Positions 26,741 through 38,546 of a DNA stretch of 64,000 nucleotides are shown here, piece after piece (the first letter of the stretch is position 1; every line of letters begins with the position of its first letter). Under the pieces are notes generated by a model that searched no databases, had not been told where the DNA came from, and saw only the letters and a list, made by a program, of their open reading frames with translations. Origin of the DNA: Ciona savignyi (taxonomy: Eukaryota > Chordata > Ascidiacea > Phlebobranchia > Cionidae); NCBI GenBank assembly GCA_000149265.1, contig CH003364.1:2640359-2704358 (forward strand). The letters run 5' to 3'. A program made the position numbers and the translations under genes.

Positions 26741-29700
26741 TTATTTTTTATCTTCCAATACCATGTTTAAGGCATCAGCAAGTACTTGACCGAATATTTT
26801 GTAGTCATAGCCAATATTGTCCCAGAAAGAACAATATTGATCAAGTGGTTCCTGTTCAATGCTTGGATAAGGTGCGTCCAACGCCGCACTGAGCCAGTCA
26901 TCGGAACCAGTCGAAGATCCAGCAATCGGGGCATCGTATGTTGGCCATTCAGCAAAACTACCGAGCTCGCTTTGAAGCCCGGCGTCCATTCCTTTGTTCA
27001 CATTGCCGCTATGCACGAAGTTACCTAAAAGCAATAAAACAACGTTATTGTTATAGGGTTCAAAATGCATACATGTTATTACCGATATAATTAGTCCATG
27101 AATTAACGTAGGGAATCTCGTCTTCGGTGTAAGTTTGTCCAATGATGGGTCCGGTTCTCCAAACGTAACTCAACTCAGACGCATGGAACGCATAACCACA
27201 AAGAACCTACAAAATAAATTACTGCGTATATACTATTATTTTATTACCTTTTTAATATTTTAAAAGCCATTTTGTTTGTTACCTCGAGTGACCCTACAAT
27301 GGCTGGACAACCGGGTCCAGAGAGAGGGTGATAGTTGATGAAGGAATATACTTTCTTCGATATACCTTTAGTTGCAACCGCCGCTCTAGCTAGGTATCGT
27401 GAAGGACACGTGAAACCAAAATGTGTAAGCATGTTTCCCAAAGCATCTCTGGTGTAAAGTTTATAAATATTATTGTATTTGTGCTGATGTATAAAATAAT
27501 ATAGTACATTAAAATGTTTAAATACTATAAAAAATCAAACATTTCTCTCTTGCGTATATTTTGTATTAAATACACTGAGCATTAGAATATATATATACCT
27601 ATAATCTGATAGTGATGGGTCAGGGGCATATAGTTGTACAACACTGGTTGACAGATCATGCCACATTCTTTCAAACAGCGATACCAACCTCTGAAAAGAT
27701 ATACCGGAATGATTTTAATGAAGGACCGATTTATTGCGGTCATTGCGACTGGGCACTAGGTCGGTTGTGCGGCAAAGCACTCAACAGAAATTGCCTCTAC
27801 CAAATTAAAGGAACGAAGAACGCCTAAATCATATGTAACACAATACAATATCTCCGATGACCTGACGGTGACCGCAAGTTGATCTGAAGTTGACAACGCA
27901 AGGGCCTTAACACATGTGCACGAAGATAAACATGAATATCCTATATCCTATACTACGTATTAGCACTTACATTGTAAGAAATTGGCACGGGGATTACACG
28001 AGAAACTGCGTATCCTTCTTGGCTGTCCGTTCCGATCATAATATTCTTATCCGTGTTCCAATTGCCTCCCTGAATATCAAAATGTTTAGGTTTAGCCCTT
28101 TTTAAGGACTTTATTGGGGCATATAAGCAACACCTTTCTAGTATCTCTACAGAAAAACAGCTATGTCATATATTTTTAAAGGTTAGGAGAAAATGTTATT
28201 GTATGGAAAGTAATTTCATGTCGTACAGGTTGGCTAAGTCGGTTATAGAGCTTCGCCGTAAATGTTGTTGGATCAAAACCAGCGCTTCTATCTTAGTGGA
28301 AGACGAAATATGTTAGGTTTATTTAACTTTCCACGTCCCTGAGGCGTATATTATATCATTCTTTAATTACTGACTGCAGTCATTTGCCTAGTATAAACGA
28401 GGCACGGTGATAAAAGTTTAAACTTACAGCAAACGCGTCGAGTTGTTGCTGAATGAACTCCACCCCATCGATAGTTGGAGAAAACGCTTCGATCGCACCA
28501 TATAAATCTCCATCCAACAAATTTCCAGCAGTAACTGCGACGAATGCCTTCTTTATTTCATCAGATGATTTTTGGCTGCAAAAATTAAGGTATTTCAGGG
28601 GTTTTCCGGAACTGACGTTATTAGAATCTAACATGAGATTCCGTAATATTTAAGCACCATAGCCTATTTCAAAACCATTAGTGTAAATAAAACTCCTGAA
28701 ACATAATGTTAGAGAAGTGTCCAAAAAATCATTTATTAAATTCAACACGCCACACTGTGACATATGCTTTATTTATGTCTACAGTCTTCGTATAAACTAA
28801 ACTTACGCAAGGCAGGTGTAACTACCAGTCAAACATCCGGCACGTTTTGCAAGTCGTGTCCCGAGTTCCTGTGCCTCTGCTGCCGTTTTAAACAAAAATG
28901 TGGAGGGATTGCTTTGCATAATGGCGTTTGAAAACAGGGGCTTGCTGGTAGTAGACATCAGATGCAAAGCAACGCTTTGGGCTCCAGCACTCTCGCCAAA
29001 GATCGTCACCTAACATGTACAGAAATTATTCGACCAAACCTCTTATGAATAGAACCCAAGATTTGAATGCAGCTGGACAGAAAAACTATAAAGAATATTA
29101 GCTTATGCAACAGCCACCTTCAAATTATAAACCAAACACTATAATAAATAATAAACCTGCTGTTTATTTCCACCAAACGCTGCTATATTTTCTTGCACCC
29201 ACTCTAGCGCTAGCTGCTGGTCGTGGATCCCCATATTTCCAGGTGCTGAAGACGAACCAGTGCTCATGGCCAGAAAACCGAATGGCACTAAAAATTATTT
29301 ATATTTTATTGTACTTTGTATATGAAACTGTAAAAAATAAGTTTTTGGAAAATTGTAAAACGTTACTGGGGCAACAAATGTTTTGTGCACAAGGTGTACG
29401 ATAGGATAGGATGTTCATGTTTTATTTCTTTTCTATGAATGGATAAACACTTTTCTATGAATGAATAAGCACAAGGGGAGTTATGACACGCCACACGTTA
29501 GATTGCTTGCTATTACGGGATATACTCACACGGGTAACTGTTAGATTACCACACGCTCACCGTCGGATTACCAAAGCTGTTGTAGAATGTGTACGATTGA
29601 GACGTTTCTGAAGTTTTAGTAGGCACCAATCAACTAAGTTTATGCAATTTTCGCAAATTGCATTGCTAATAGACACAAATCACAGAGCACTAATCAAAAG

Positions 29701-31899
29701 CTAATCGGCCGGACAGACTACATTGTGTGATTGTGCCCCAATATCTGGTTACCATTATGACCACAGTGCTGTTCTATTGTCCTTGTATAGCAAATCCCTT
29801 GAGTTTCAGTACATTTTGTACTTGAAATTGACACATAAAAGATGTGTTTTGTATTGTATTATCAGAATATTTTTGTATTGTTTCAGCAGCATATACACTT
29901 TTCACATCGTGGGAGCTGGACCTCATGCTACAAACCATGGCGCGTCTCGCACATCAAGGTCACAATGCCTAAGGTTTACTTTAAAATGTCTGTGTCTTAG
30001 CATGGCGTATTAGCTGCATCTAATGTTGCAAATCATGTCTGAAAAGACATATACTTTGTATCTACACTGCGTTTACATGTCACAATAGTTTTTAAATTAT
30101 ATTTGTCTTAATTGTAATGTCATTGAGAAACTAAACAATTCACAAAAATTAAATTTACAACTGAAGTATCTACATCGATATATATATTCTTAAACTGGCA
30201 TTTTGTAAATCAGGTTTAATGGTGCGTAAGGTGACGCTACATTCGTAGGTTGATGACCAGAATTTTCGAAAATTGAAATTATTTACTCGGAGGCTTTAAT
30301 AATTTTTCACGGAAAATAGATATTTGGTTATTGGTTATTTGTTAAGCTTTGAAGGTAATAGAAAAAAAACTTAAAATATATAGGTACAAAACCAAAAAAC
30401 CCTGATTTCAGCTGCAGTATTGTTTTAAGAGGGTTTAACCTAAAATTGATTAAAAGGTATTTTTATGCAGATGGTTTTAATGGACACGCAGTGGTATTTA
30501 ATTTATATACCAGACTAGATAGTATACGTTAGAGATTAGTTTAAATCGGATGTTCCAAATTATAAAAAAATGGGTTGAATCGTTCGTATCATTGCCGGGA
30601 TACCACGACAAATGCAAAAACTAGATATCCTCTATCATAGGCCATACTAGGATTAAAATTTTACAAGTGCATTAAAATCCGCACAAAAACACAAACTTAC
30701 TGTATCTGTAGTTGATCGAAACTACAATTGCTCCCGATTTCTCCGAGACAAATCGACCATCGTACATCGGCATCAGACCAGATCCAAACGCGAAAGCGCC
30801 ACCATGAATCCACACTAAAACTGGTATATCAGCTTTGGGTGGGTTAGTAGGGTCGGACAGATCAACTTTCTTCGGAACGTAAACGTTCAGGTAGAGGCAG
30901 TCTTCTGACTCCTGTTATACAGACGATTGCATCAGCTGTGATACCCTTTAAGCAACATCATGTAAATTCGTGCTATTACCTAACCAAACTGCGTTTATTA
31001 ATACGCGTCCTTACTATAATGCTTTATTTCGTTTCGTTTTTTTTATACATTTCTGCCGTTTTTATTTATATTCTATTCAATTTGTTTTATACTGGCATTT
31101 CGGGTCAAAGGGAATATATAATCATCACTACCGACAAATCAATAAGTAAAATATTAAGCATCTACTCATTAAAGAATATGCAAAAATATATTTATACTTA
31201 CAAATTTGGGACATTGTTTTTCATCGGTGCATGTAAATGACATCGAAATACAGCTTACACCAGTGTCGTTTGTGACGTGAATATCCCCATGGTAACCAAT
31301 TGCAACCGGGTCCTGGAATCTCAAATTTCCTACAGGAGGCTGAGCGTACGGGACACTGAAGAAAATGTTTACACATCACTTTGAAAATGAACCAAACACA
31401 TTACTTTGGAGATGAACAAACAATTACCATAACAAAAATATAGAATAGTTAAGTTTTTCCTCGTGAATGGGAAAACCGAGGGGGTTAACACACGGGCAAT
31501 CGTCAAATCACCTCGCGCCCACCATAGGGTTACCGAAGCTATTGCAATGTGATGTGTATGATTAATACCTTCCTTCAATTTGGTAGAGCCTATTATTTTA
31601 TTGGGTTAAGACAATTTTTGTTAAGTGTCTTGCACAAGGACACGCCCGACTGGCTTGTGACCAGTTTCAAACCTACAACCTTTCGGCTGAAAGGCAACTC
31701 ACTAACCCACCACCCTAATCTGTCGGACAAATATACCTTTATAGCCTTTATTCAGTAATATTTACCTGTAAAACACGTTCGCTTCGTTTTCACTTGAGCC
31801 AAACAAATGGCCGTTGTTAGTTTTCACAATTGGACTGCCATTTGCCAGGTAAAAATGACTAAGAGCGAAATACAAGATAGCAGATACTTGGGACACCAT
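26741..31899 (-). CDS. Secreted type-B carboxylesterase B, 11 exons, 581 aa
   Basis: Paralogue of carboxylesterase A, same family and predicted ester-hydrolase role in the secretory pathway. Exons in transcript order: 31899-31766, 31355-31202, 30911-30701, 29287-29157, 29009-28807, 28575-28428, 28069-27971, 27690-27599, 27448-27283, 27206-27083, 27024-26741. They sum to 1,746 bp, all GT-AG, phases identical to copy A. The N-terminus is a signal peptide ([12 protein letters not shown]). Motifs: [28 protein letters not shown] (Ser217), D-S-Q-E-G (Glu345), F-H-A-S-E-L (His454). The triad is complete. Spacing between the three residues matches cholinesterases. A small inverted-repeat transposon (31986-32282) sits 87 bp upstream of the ATG and may alter the promoter. 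Assignment to a vertebrate subfamily (bile-salt lipase, CES, cholinesterase) is not attempted. Confidence 0.9.
28215..28290 (+). mobile_element. SINE head remnant in intron 6 of carboxylesterase B
   Basis: A short tRNA-like head (ggctaagtcggttatagagc, then gttggatcaaaaccagc) matches the head of the SINE in the same intron of copy A (21590-21860). The body is gone or unrecognisable. Confidence 0.4.
29405..29640 (-). mobile_element. Degraded SINE in intron 3 of carboxylesterase B
   Basis: It contains the body block in minus orientation (tail ataggataggatgttcat, then the ccgtcggattacc block), but it is diverged and lacks a clear tRNA-like head. No counterpart is visible in intron 3 of copy A. 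Confidence 0.45.
31458..31726 (-). mobile_element. tRNA-derived SINE in intron 1 of carboxylesterase B
   Basis: Near full-length copy of the family, collinear with 22500-22785 on the same strand. It shows gaatgggaaaaccgaggggg, the acgggcaatcgtca block, and a decayed tRNA head at its high-coordinate end (cctacaacctttcggctgaa). It is absent from intron 1 of copy A, so it inserted after the duplication or was lost there. Confidence 0.7.
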
Positions 31900-31985
31900 T
31901 TTATCACTTGGAATTATATAAGGGTCAGCTCTCCTTAGATAATTTTACAGACTTTATTGTATAATATATCACATACTTTTATAAC

Positions 31986-32282
31986 GGTTCCATGACAACT
32001 GAACCCCTTACAACTGAACCCCTTACAACTGAACCCTTACAACTGAACCCTTTACAACTGAACCCCTACAATTAAGCCCCTTACAACTGAACTCCTTTTA
32101 ACTGAACCCCTTTAAACTGAACCCCTTTACAACTAAACCCATTTCACTTGAACCTCTTTACAACTGAACCCCATTTTCAGTTAAAAGCGTTCGGTTAAAA
32201 GGGGTTCAGTTGTAAAGGGGTTCAGTTGTAGGGGCTCAGTTGTAAGGGGTTCAGTTGTAAGGGGTTCAGTTGACTGGTCACC
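31986..32282. mobile_element. Foldback/MITE-like element, copy 1, with oligomeric arms and TSD
   Basis: 297 bp non-coding element. The left half is built of imperfect ~13-15 bp units of the type acaactgaaccccttt. The right half is the inverse complement (ggggttcagttgtaa units), so the whole folds into a long hairpin. Ends are ggttccatgacaactgaac and ttcagttgactggtcacc. The flanks carry an 8-bp direct repeat, TTTATAAC, at 31978-31985 and 32283-32290. A second copy in the same orientation lies at 52909-53190. Non-autonomous DNA transposon is the best reading; superfamily uncertain (hAT- or MULE-like by TSD size). Confidence 0.8.
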
Positions 32283-32290
32283 TTTATAAC

Positions 32291-35167
32291 ATTATTAAAG
32301 TAATATATACTATGGCGATAAAATATTTTGATTTTTTCACTTTTTTATTTAAACCTTTTATTAAATAAAAATGATTAGAAAATCAGAAGTCTCCTGAAAA
32401 ATTCATCCAGCATGGTGGTCGATGCTAAGATGACGACAGTCAAACATGATGTACTCATACTAGTTAAGAGTTATTTAATGGAAGATCAAATCCATTCAAA
32501 AGTAGTCTTCTTTCGAAGAGAAAATAATCCCTGCAAAAGTGCAAAAATGAAACGTTTCTTTGGTTTATATAACAAAGTCGTACGTGAGGTTCACACTGCG
32601 CCAATTGTTCAAAAATAACCCTAGATATAAATAAGTTTGAACGGGTTGAACAACTCAAAGTAAATTAACGGATGAATAGTGGTCACCAACTTAATAATTA
32701 AGGCCAAGGTAATGCGTGCCACTCAGAGTTCAAGGTTCTTGGTATTAAGATAATGTGTAGATCATCACGTATTCGTCTGCTATACGGGTTACAACAGAGT
32801 TTACCTGCACCGCAAGTTCAGCACTCGGTGTGTGTAAGCAAACATTGAACTTGATCATTATTTAAAACTTGCACAACTGCTGTGCAAAACCCAGCAACAT
32901 CACGGCAGGAGAAGTTGTGGATACGATAAACTGTTGTTCGGCGAATAGCTCAATCGGTTAAGAGCGTCGCTAGCCTTAACACTGCTCGAAACCTCCCAAT
33001 AGATAGAGTAATATTTTCTTCAGCACGAAGCATAGTCAACTTTTAAAAACAGCCTTTTGGGAAGACTGTGCGATAATTCGCTTGAGTTTTGTGTTAAAAT
33101 TTAGAATCAAGCAAATGTAAACAGTTCTGGCTAAAATTCCCAAAACTTTCTACCCGATTGTCCTACGTTCAATTGTCAAAACACCTCTTGCAAACCTCTC
33201 ACAGCCGATGTGGCCAACAAAATTAGTTTTTATCGTAACATTTTGTGCTTTTGAATAGCGTTCGCATTCTGGCACTACATATATATTTGTTCGACCGGTT
33301 AGTCGGGCACTTTTCGGTCATTGCCTTAACCCAGCGGATTAATGGGTTCTACAAATTAAAGGAACGTGTCTATCATATACAACACACTGCAATATCTGGT
33401 AACCCGACGGTGGGCGCGAGGTGATCTGACGATTGCCCGTGTGTTAACCCTTTTAGTTTTTTTCCACTTTGGATAACCCCTAACCCACGAAGCTTCCGGT
33501 ATTCGTCGATTTATCATTATACATACAAAGAACGTGTGCAAAAACAAATCGATTTTTCTGCACTATTTAAGCAGATTCCAGTTATACTATCAACACTCAC
33601 ATATACGCCAAAATAAACTTTCCAAACTATATTATGTTCTAAAAACAACCCCGAAAAATCCTGTAGCTTGTTATCAATCATGCCATCAGTATTACATTCC
33701 TTACAACAATTTTTGAACCACTAACACGCAAGAAAACCACAAGTATTTCCACTTTATAGTAACACACAGATACCAATAACACAAGCTAGAGGGGTTGATT
33801 TATTCCGAATAAGCAAGATACGACACATCGCCAAGAGCTACTTATGCTTTAGCTTGTGACTTGCTTTGCCGGGGTTTCGGAGTTTGTCCCTCGCGGAATC
33901 CATTCCTGAATATTTAGATTTATTAATAACTAATACGCAGTGAGAAAAATAATCACACAACTATGATTGTAAGGTTTTCAAATGGTCCAAATATGGTTTA
34001 GATAACGGTCACTTTAACAAATGCCTGTATTGGACCAAATGTCACATGCACACACTGCAGTCTTCCTTATACCTCAATGCAGCCAAAAGTTTAAGAAAAC
34101 TAAAGCAGCCTGGCCAGACTGTTGGGTACTTGGACAAAGCACGTAATGGACATAGCATGAATCCAGTAGATTAATGGTTTCCACTAAACTGCTGAAGAAA
34201 CGACTTGTTAATATACAACATATTGCAAAAGATATAACATAAAAAGTCACGTGTGTAAGGTAATCTAACTTCCACTAAAAAATGTCTACTAACATAATCA
34301 AGAGGCAGTTTGATGATTGCCCATGTGATAATTATCCAGCATTTTTCAGTTATGAAGATAAAACATAAATATCCCATTCTATTGACAAGGTGAAAAAGCT
34401 GAATTATGCTCAAATGACTGTGCAGATTAACTAAGATTTAAAAGCAGAGGTAGCTGAAACTTTTTATCAATTATTTCCAAAACTTATTGAACGACCCCCT
34501 ATATAAAATTAATGGATTTATTGTAAATTTGATGAACATACTTAAACCGCCTGTTCACGAGTTTCAAGTGTCTCATTCTTCCGGTTCCAGTTGTATGACG
34601 TCTCTTGGCTTTTTTCGACCAGTTAACTGCAAAAACGATTATTGTTAAAACAACTACAACCATGTTTTTTTAACATGAACATTGTTCAATAACAAAGTAG
34701 AAATTAAGAGGATAATGAAACAGATATTATTAGAATATACAGTTAGTATCTATCTATACTTTCGCAACAGCACTGTAAAATCTTACGTTCTTCATCTGTA
34801 CGTGACCTAATGGAAAATGTGTATGAATCGCTAAATATATTTTACATTGTGCACACAATATTTTTTACATCATTGGCATAGGAAACTCTAAAAATCATGT
34901 TGTCATAGCAGGATTTTTATCGTTTAAGCAAACTACTTTGACATGTTGGTTAAGTACATTTTGGGGATTAAAGCACAAAAAACACCAACAACAACATATA
35001 GATACCCATTATTTTTATAAATTTGTATTATGGTAAAGCGCTTAAATTGCTTACTATACTTCGTAATTACAAAAGCCATGATATTAATGTTAGGGTTGGG
35101 GTTAAAGTTAGTTCTGGGGTTAAGATAAGTGTTTGTGACAGGGTTAGAATTACTTTCCATAGTGATC
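32291..35167. other. Intergenic region with decayed repeats
   Basis: No supported gene. A tRNA-like fragment (tagctcaatcggttaagagc) at about 32945-32985 is probably a SINE head and not a functional tRNA, because no acceptor stem or T-arm pairs around it. A partial SINE body (+) occupies 33285-33460 and a strongly decayed one (+) about 34100-34430. Short runs of gggtta-like repeats are at about 35089-35145. Confidence 0.5.
33285..33460 (+). mobile_element. Partial SINE body
   Basis: It contains cccagcggattaatgggttc, acacactgcaatatctggta, the cccgacggtgggcgcgaggt block and gatctgacgattgcccgtgt. It is collinear with the middle and 3' part of the SINE at 22500-22785 but in plus orientation. The tRNA-like head is missing or degraded. 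Confidence 0.7.
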
Positions 35168-35175
35168 CAAGCGAT

Positions 35176-35564
35176 CCCGTATGGAAAGTATGTCAATTTT
35201 CGACGAGATCTCGAGTGTGCACGCGCCAAATATTTAAGTGTGCAGTGTGCAAACGTCTAAGAGTGCACACTTCAAGTGTGCACACAATCTCCTTTTCATT
35301 ACTGTTTTACCAAAATCTTAAAAAAACGTATTATTCTATCCTCAATTTTTCGTGTCCGTCAGATAATGTATTTAACTACATAAAAAAACGCACTGACAGT
35401 AAATTACCCGAGGTCCAGAGGTAGGTTTACAGGTTTGTTGAAAATTATACGATGTTTATGTTTAAACATCGCTAGCTTGCGAGCGTGTGTGAAATTACCC
35501 AAGTGTGCAAAGACGCGGGGGTAAAAGAAACTCAAGTGTGCAGCTGCCGTACTTTCCATACTGG
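35176..35564. mobile_element. MITE with 15-bp TIRs and 8-bp TSD CAAGCGAT
   Basis: 389 bp non-coding element. The left end is CCCGTATGGAAAGTA and the inverse complement of the right end is CCAGTATGGAAAGTA, one mismatch in 15. Perfect 8-bp direct repeats CAAGCGAT flank it at 35168-35175 and 35565-35572. The interior has recurrent agtgtgca units and no transposase. The TSD length fits hAT-like elements. Confidence 0.75.
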
Positions 35565-35572
35565 CAAGCGAT

Positions 35573-36439
35573 CCTGTAGTATTTAGAGGGACCCTACCTT
35601 AACTAATACAGCAATCCATTTTTTTTTTAAATATGGCTTGGGAGCTGGGACTACAATTAATTTTATTAACACTTACATTGCCCAACTTTCGCTGATTTTT
35701 TCTTTTGAATATGGAAGTTGGACCGGCCTGTGCGACGACATAAGGTATGTGTCTTGTTATGTCGCTTTCCGAAACTGGACGTTCCCTTTGTCTGTAACAA
35801 TTAACATCATGTTGTAGGTTAAGGTGCAATTTTAAAAATAAAATATTTAGTTATTTTTGTTGTCTAGCTAAACATCTTTCTAAATACTTTTATGGTACTG
35901 ATCAACTTTAAACGTTATGTATAAAACTCGGTTAAAACTTCGTATATATTTCCAGTAATTTCCCTTATCTTTACCTACTTTTATATCAGCAGCTAACCAA
36001 TGCTTAGAGTATTAGTTTCCTGTACTAAAAAATGAAAAAAAATTGGTGGTTACACACAAGTAACAATAAAACTATGCAGATCTTCAATTATTCAACAACT
36101 CTTATGGATGGAATAGACATAATCAAATAGTTGCAGATACAAAAACGTACCATATTGGCGATACAAGATCAAAAAGGATCGATTTTATTTTTTACACTCT
36201 TGGAGTCTTGTGATAAAACAGATGCGACAAAGGGCGACAAAGTGGGGACGCAACCTTTAAAAAAATAATAATTTGTTTTATAATTTAGACAATGTTTTCA
36301 CAAATATAATAAAAATAAGCATTTTCGAAACACTCATAGTATAAATATTTAGTTTCTGACTTTTATATTGTTTGACAATAGAATACTTGAAGCCGCAGAA
36401 AAAATAATACGATCATTGGAACAACGATGATATCATGTT
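35573..36439. other. Intergenic region, nothing recognised
   Basis: AT-rich, no conserved open frame, repeat or RNA gene that I can support. Confidence 0.5.
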
Positions 36440-37105
36440 TGATTCTACCGGTTAGTCTAGACCAGGGGTTCTTAAACTGGGGGCGAGCCCCCCTTGGGTG
36501 GCGTGAAGGCTTCTCAAGGGGAGCGCGAGCATGACAGTGACATATTTATGTGAAAGTGGATTTTTGGCACCTGTGAGTATAAATACAAAATGTCGTAACA
36601 AACTGGATCTTCGATGTTCGTTGTCTTCAACAAAGCCTCGAATTAAACGACTAGTTTCCCTAAAAACAGTTGCATCCTTCACACTAAGCAGGGTTATGGC
36701 AAATAAATTATTGTTCTATTTTTCGCAAATTTAATTTTTGAGTAGGTGAGGCGTGAGCATGAATCACAAATCTCAAGGGGGGCGCGACTGAAAAAGTTTA
36801 AGAACCACTGGTCTAGACTCTAGTGGTTTAGTCCGACGCCTTTCAACCGAGAGGTTACAGATTCGAAACTCGTCGCTAGCTAGTCGGTCGTGTCCTTGGA
36901 CAGTCACTTAACGGACATTGCCTGAACCCAGCGGATTAATGGGTTCTCCCAAATGGAAGAAACGTGTAAATCATAAACAACACATTGGAATAGCTCCTGT
37001 AACCCGACGGTGGGGGTGAGGTGATCTGACGATTGCCCGTGTGTTAACCCCCTTGGTTTTTTCATTCACGAACATAAAAATAAATATCCTATCCTCCTAT
37101 CCTAA
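36440..37105 (+). mobile_element. SINE interrupted by a nested hAT MITE
   Basis: The SINE's tRNA-like head begins near 36447 (ccggttagtctagac), is broken by the element at 36463-36810, and resumes at 36819 (tctagtggtttagtccgacg). The rest follows: B-box-like ggttacagattcgaaact, cccagcggattaatgggttc, the cccgacggtggg block, and a tail of atatcctatcctcctatcc to about 37105. The nesting shows the SINE is the older insertion. Confidence 0.75.
36463..36810 (+). mobile_element. Short hAT element carrying a transposase C-terminus fragment
   Basis: 348 bp. Ends are CAGGGGTTCTTAAACT and, inverse complemented, CAGTGGTTCTTAAACT. The 8-bp TSD GTCTAGAC is present at 36455-36462 and 36811-36818; this fits the hAT preference nTnnnnAn and is itself palindromic. 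The interior (about 36531-36700, plus) translates to a ZBED5-like hAT transposase C-terminal dimerisation segment (Y-L-C-E-S-G-F, then K-P-R-I-K-R-L). It is an internally deleted derivative of a larger element; related sequence lies at 47749-48290 (minus). Confidence 0.82.
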
Positions 37106-38546
37106 CTGGGGATGTTGGCTAGACCAAAAATCTTGGATCCGTACCTGTTTGTTTAATCGGCCAAAGCATAGGTCGGCAATTAAAAGATTGTTGCCGTCGA
37201 AACCAGCCGCTGAATAAGATGTGTACATGAGCAAGACATTTTATGGACGTCGCTTAAGCCCCGTGGTTCAAAGGGTTAATATAAACCAATAGAGACGTTA
37301 TATCGTATACAGCATACAATAGTTCCGATAACCCGATAATGGGGACCCGATAATACGATTAACCTACTCCTTTGATAACAACCCTTCGTTCAATATGATA
37401 AACGTAAATATCATGCACTATCCCATATACAATTGGATGCCTTTTTATATTTTCTAGTACATACGTTTCAATTTCTGGTTTTTTCCATAAGTATTTATAT
37501 AAAAATAAGGTTTATTATATCTTTGCGGTTTGCGGCATATTTCTTGACCGCTTGGCGGAGTCTCGTTGCTGTAGGAACGTATTTTTAAATTGGATTGATT
37601 GGTTTAAATATCCACGTGATCAAACTTCACGCTTGATAGGGTTTACAATATTTCAAGTGGACCAGTGTTTACAAGGCAGAAGTATTAATATGCTACGCTT
37701 GCATGTTAACGACTTAACGTGTAGCACATTTTTAAATTTTGTGTAATCAGATTTGTTTAAACAAGCGAGTTGTTATACACCATACGCACCAGTAAAATGT
37801 AGTTTAAAACTACGTTGTGACTTAATTTGGATTAAAAAGTATTTGGTATTTTATTTTTTTGCTTTATGGTTTGGTTAGATATTGTAAAAGTATGCCTATC
37901 CCAATAGTCAGTAATCTGTAATTGTCTAATGTGTTTCATAAGATTCGTTTATGTGGCAATACTAAACAGTGGGAAGCAGGGAGACTACACTAGAAGAAGG
38001 GGAAGCATAGCGGGAGAAAAGGGTGAACACTTCTGAAACCAAAAGGGGGGAAAGCTTTACAATGTTATGAATGAACAGAGGAAAATTATAGGGAACTGCA
38101 ATTGTTTAAGCAGTTGGCACAATAGTTAGTATCAAGTAGTTATAACCTAATCTGAAAAGCATTGCAGTTTTCAACTAGATGTTGTACCTTTTGCAATACG
38201 CATTTTTATTTTTTTATAATTTTCATGGAGATTTAACATGTATATGTCCATATGTTTGCCTTATCAATTTTTTTTTATTTTGCTGGTGTGATAAAGCAAA
38301 TTAACTTTCATAATTTACATTAACTAACACTAAATTTTTGATATGCAGTTGCCAAATCATTGGTTTTTAAGTTTGTTCTGTGTTTACAGTGCTTGGTTAA
38401 TGAGGTTTCCATTATTGCATTGGATCATACACAATCCAAAATTCCGATTCCTCTGTGGTATCATTCAAATGTATTTGGCTTCTGCATTGAAGCACATGCA
38501 CATCGGTGAACAGCATCTTACAGATAGGTTGGATGCAAAGTCATCA
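37106..38546. other. Upstream region of CDC14 with a decayed SINE
   Basis: About 37150-37430 holds a degraded plus-strand SINE (gttgccgtcgaaaccagcc, gataacccgataatgggga). The remainder is AT-rich. Possible 5' exon sequence of CDC14 may lie just upstream of 38547: an in-frame open stretch begins at an ATG at 38343, and a tgtttacag acceptor ends at 38389. Confidence 0.45.

Noticed and set aside
32412-32618. 68-codon open frame
   Set aside because: No recognisable family, promoter or splice context; expected by chance in intergenic sequence.
32945-32985. tRNA-like segment
   Set aside because: It has D-arm-like sequence but no pairing acceptor stem, anticodon arm or T-arm; best read as a SINE head fragment.
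35089-35145. gttagggttggggtta run resembling telomeric repeat
   Set aside because: Only a few imperfect units, no array, internal location; simple-sequence similarity is enough to explain it.
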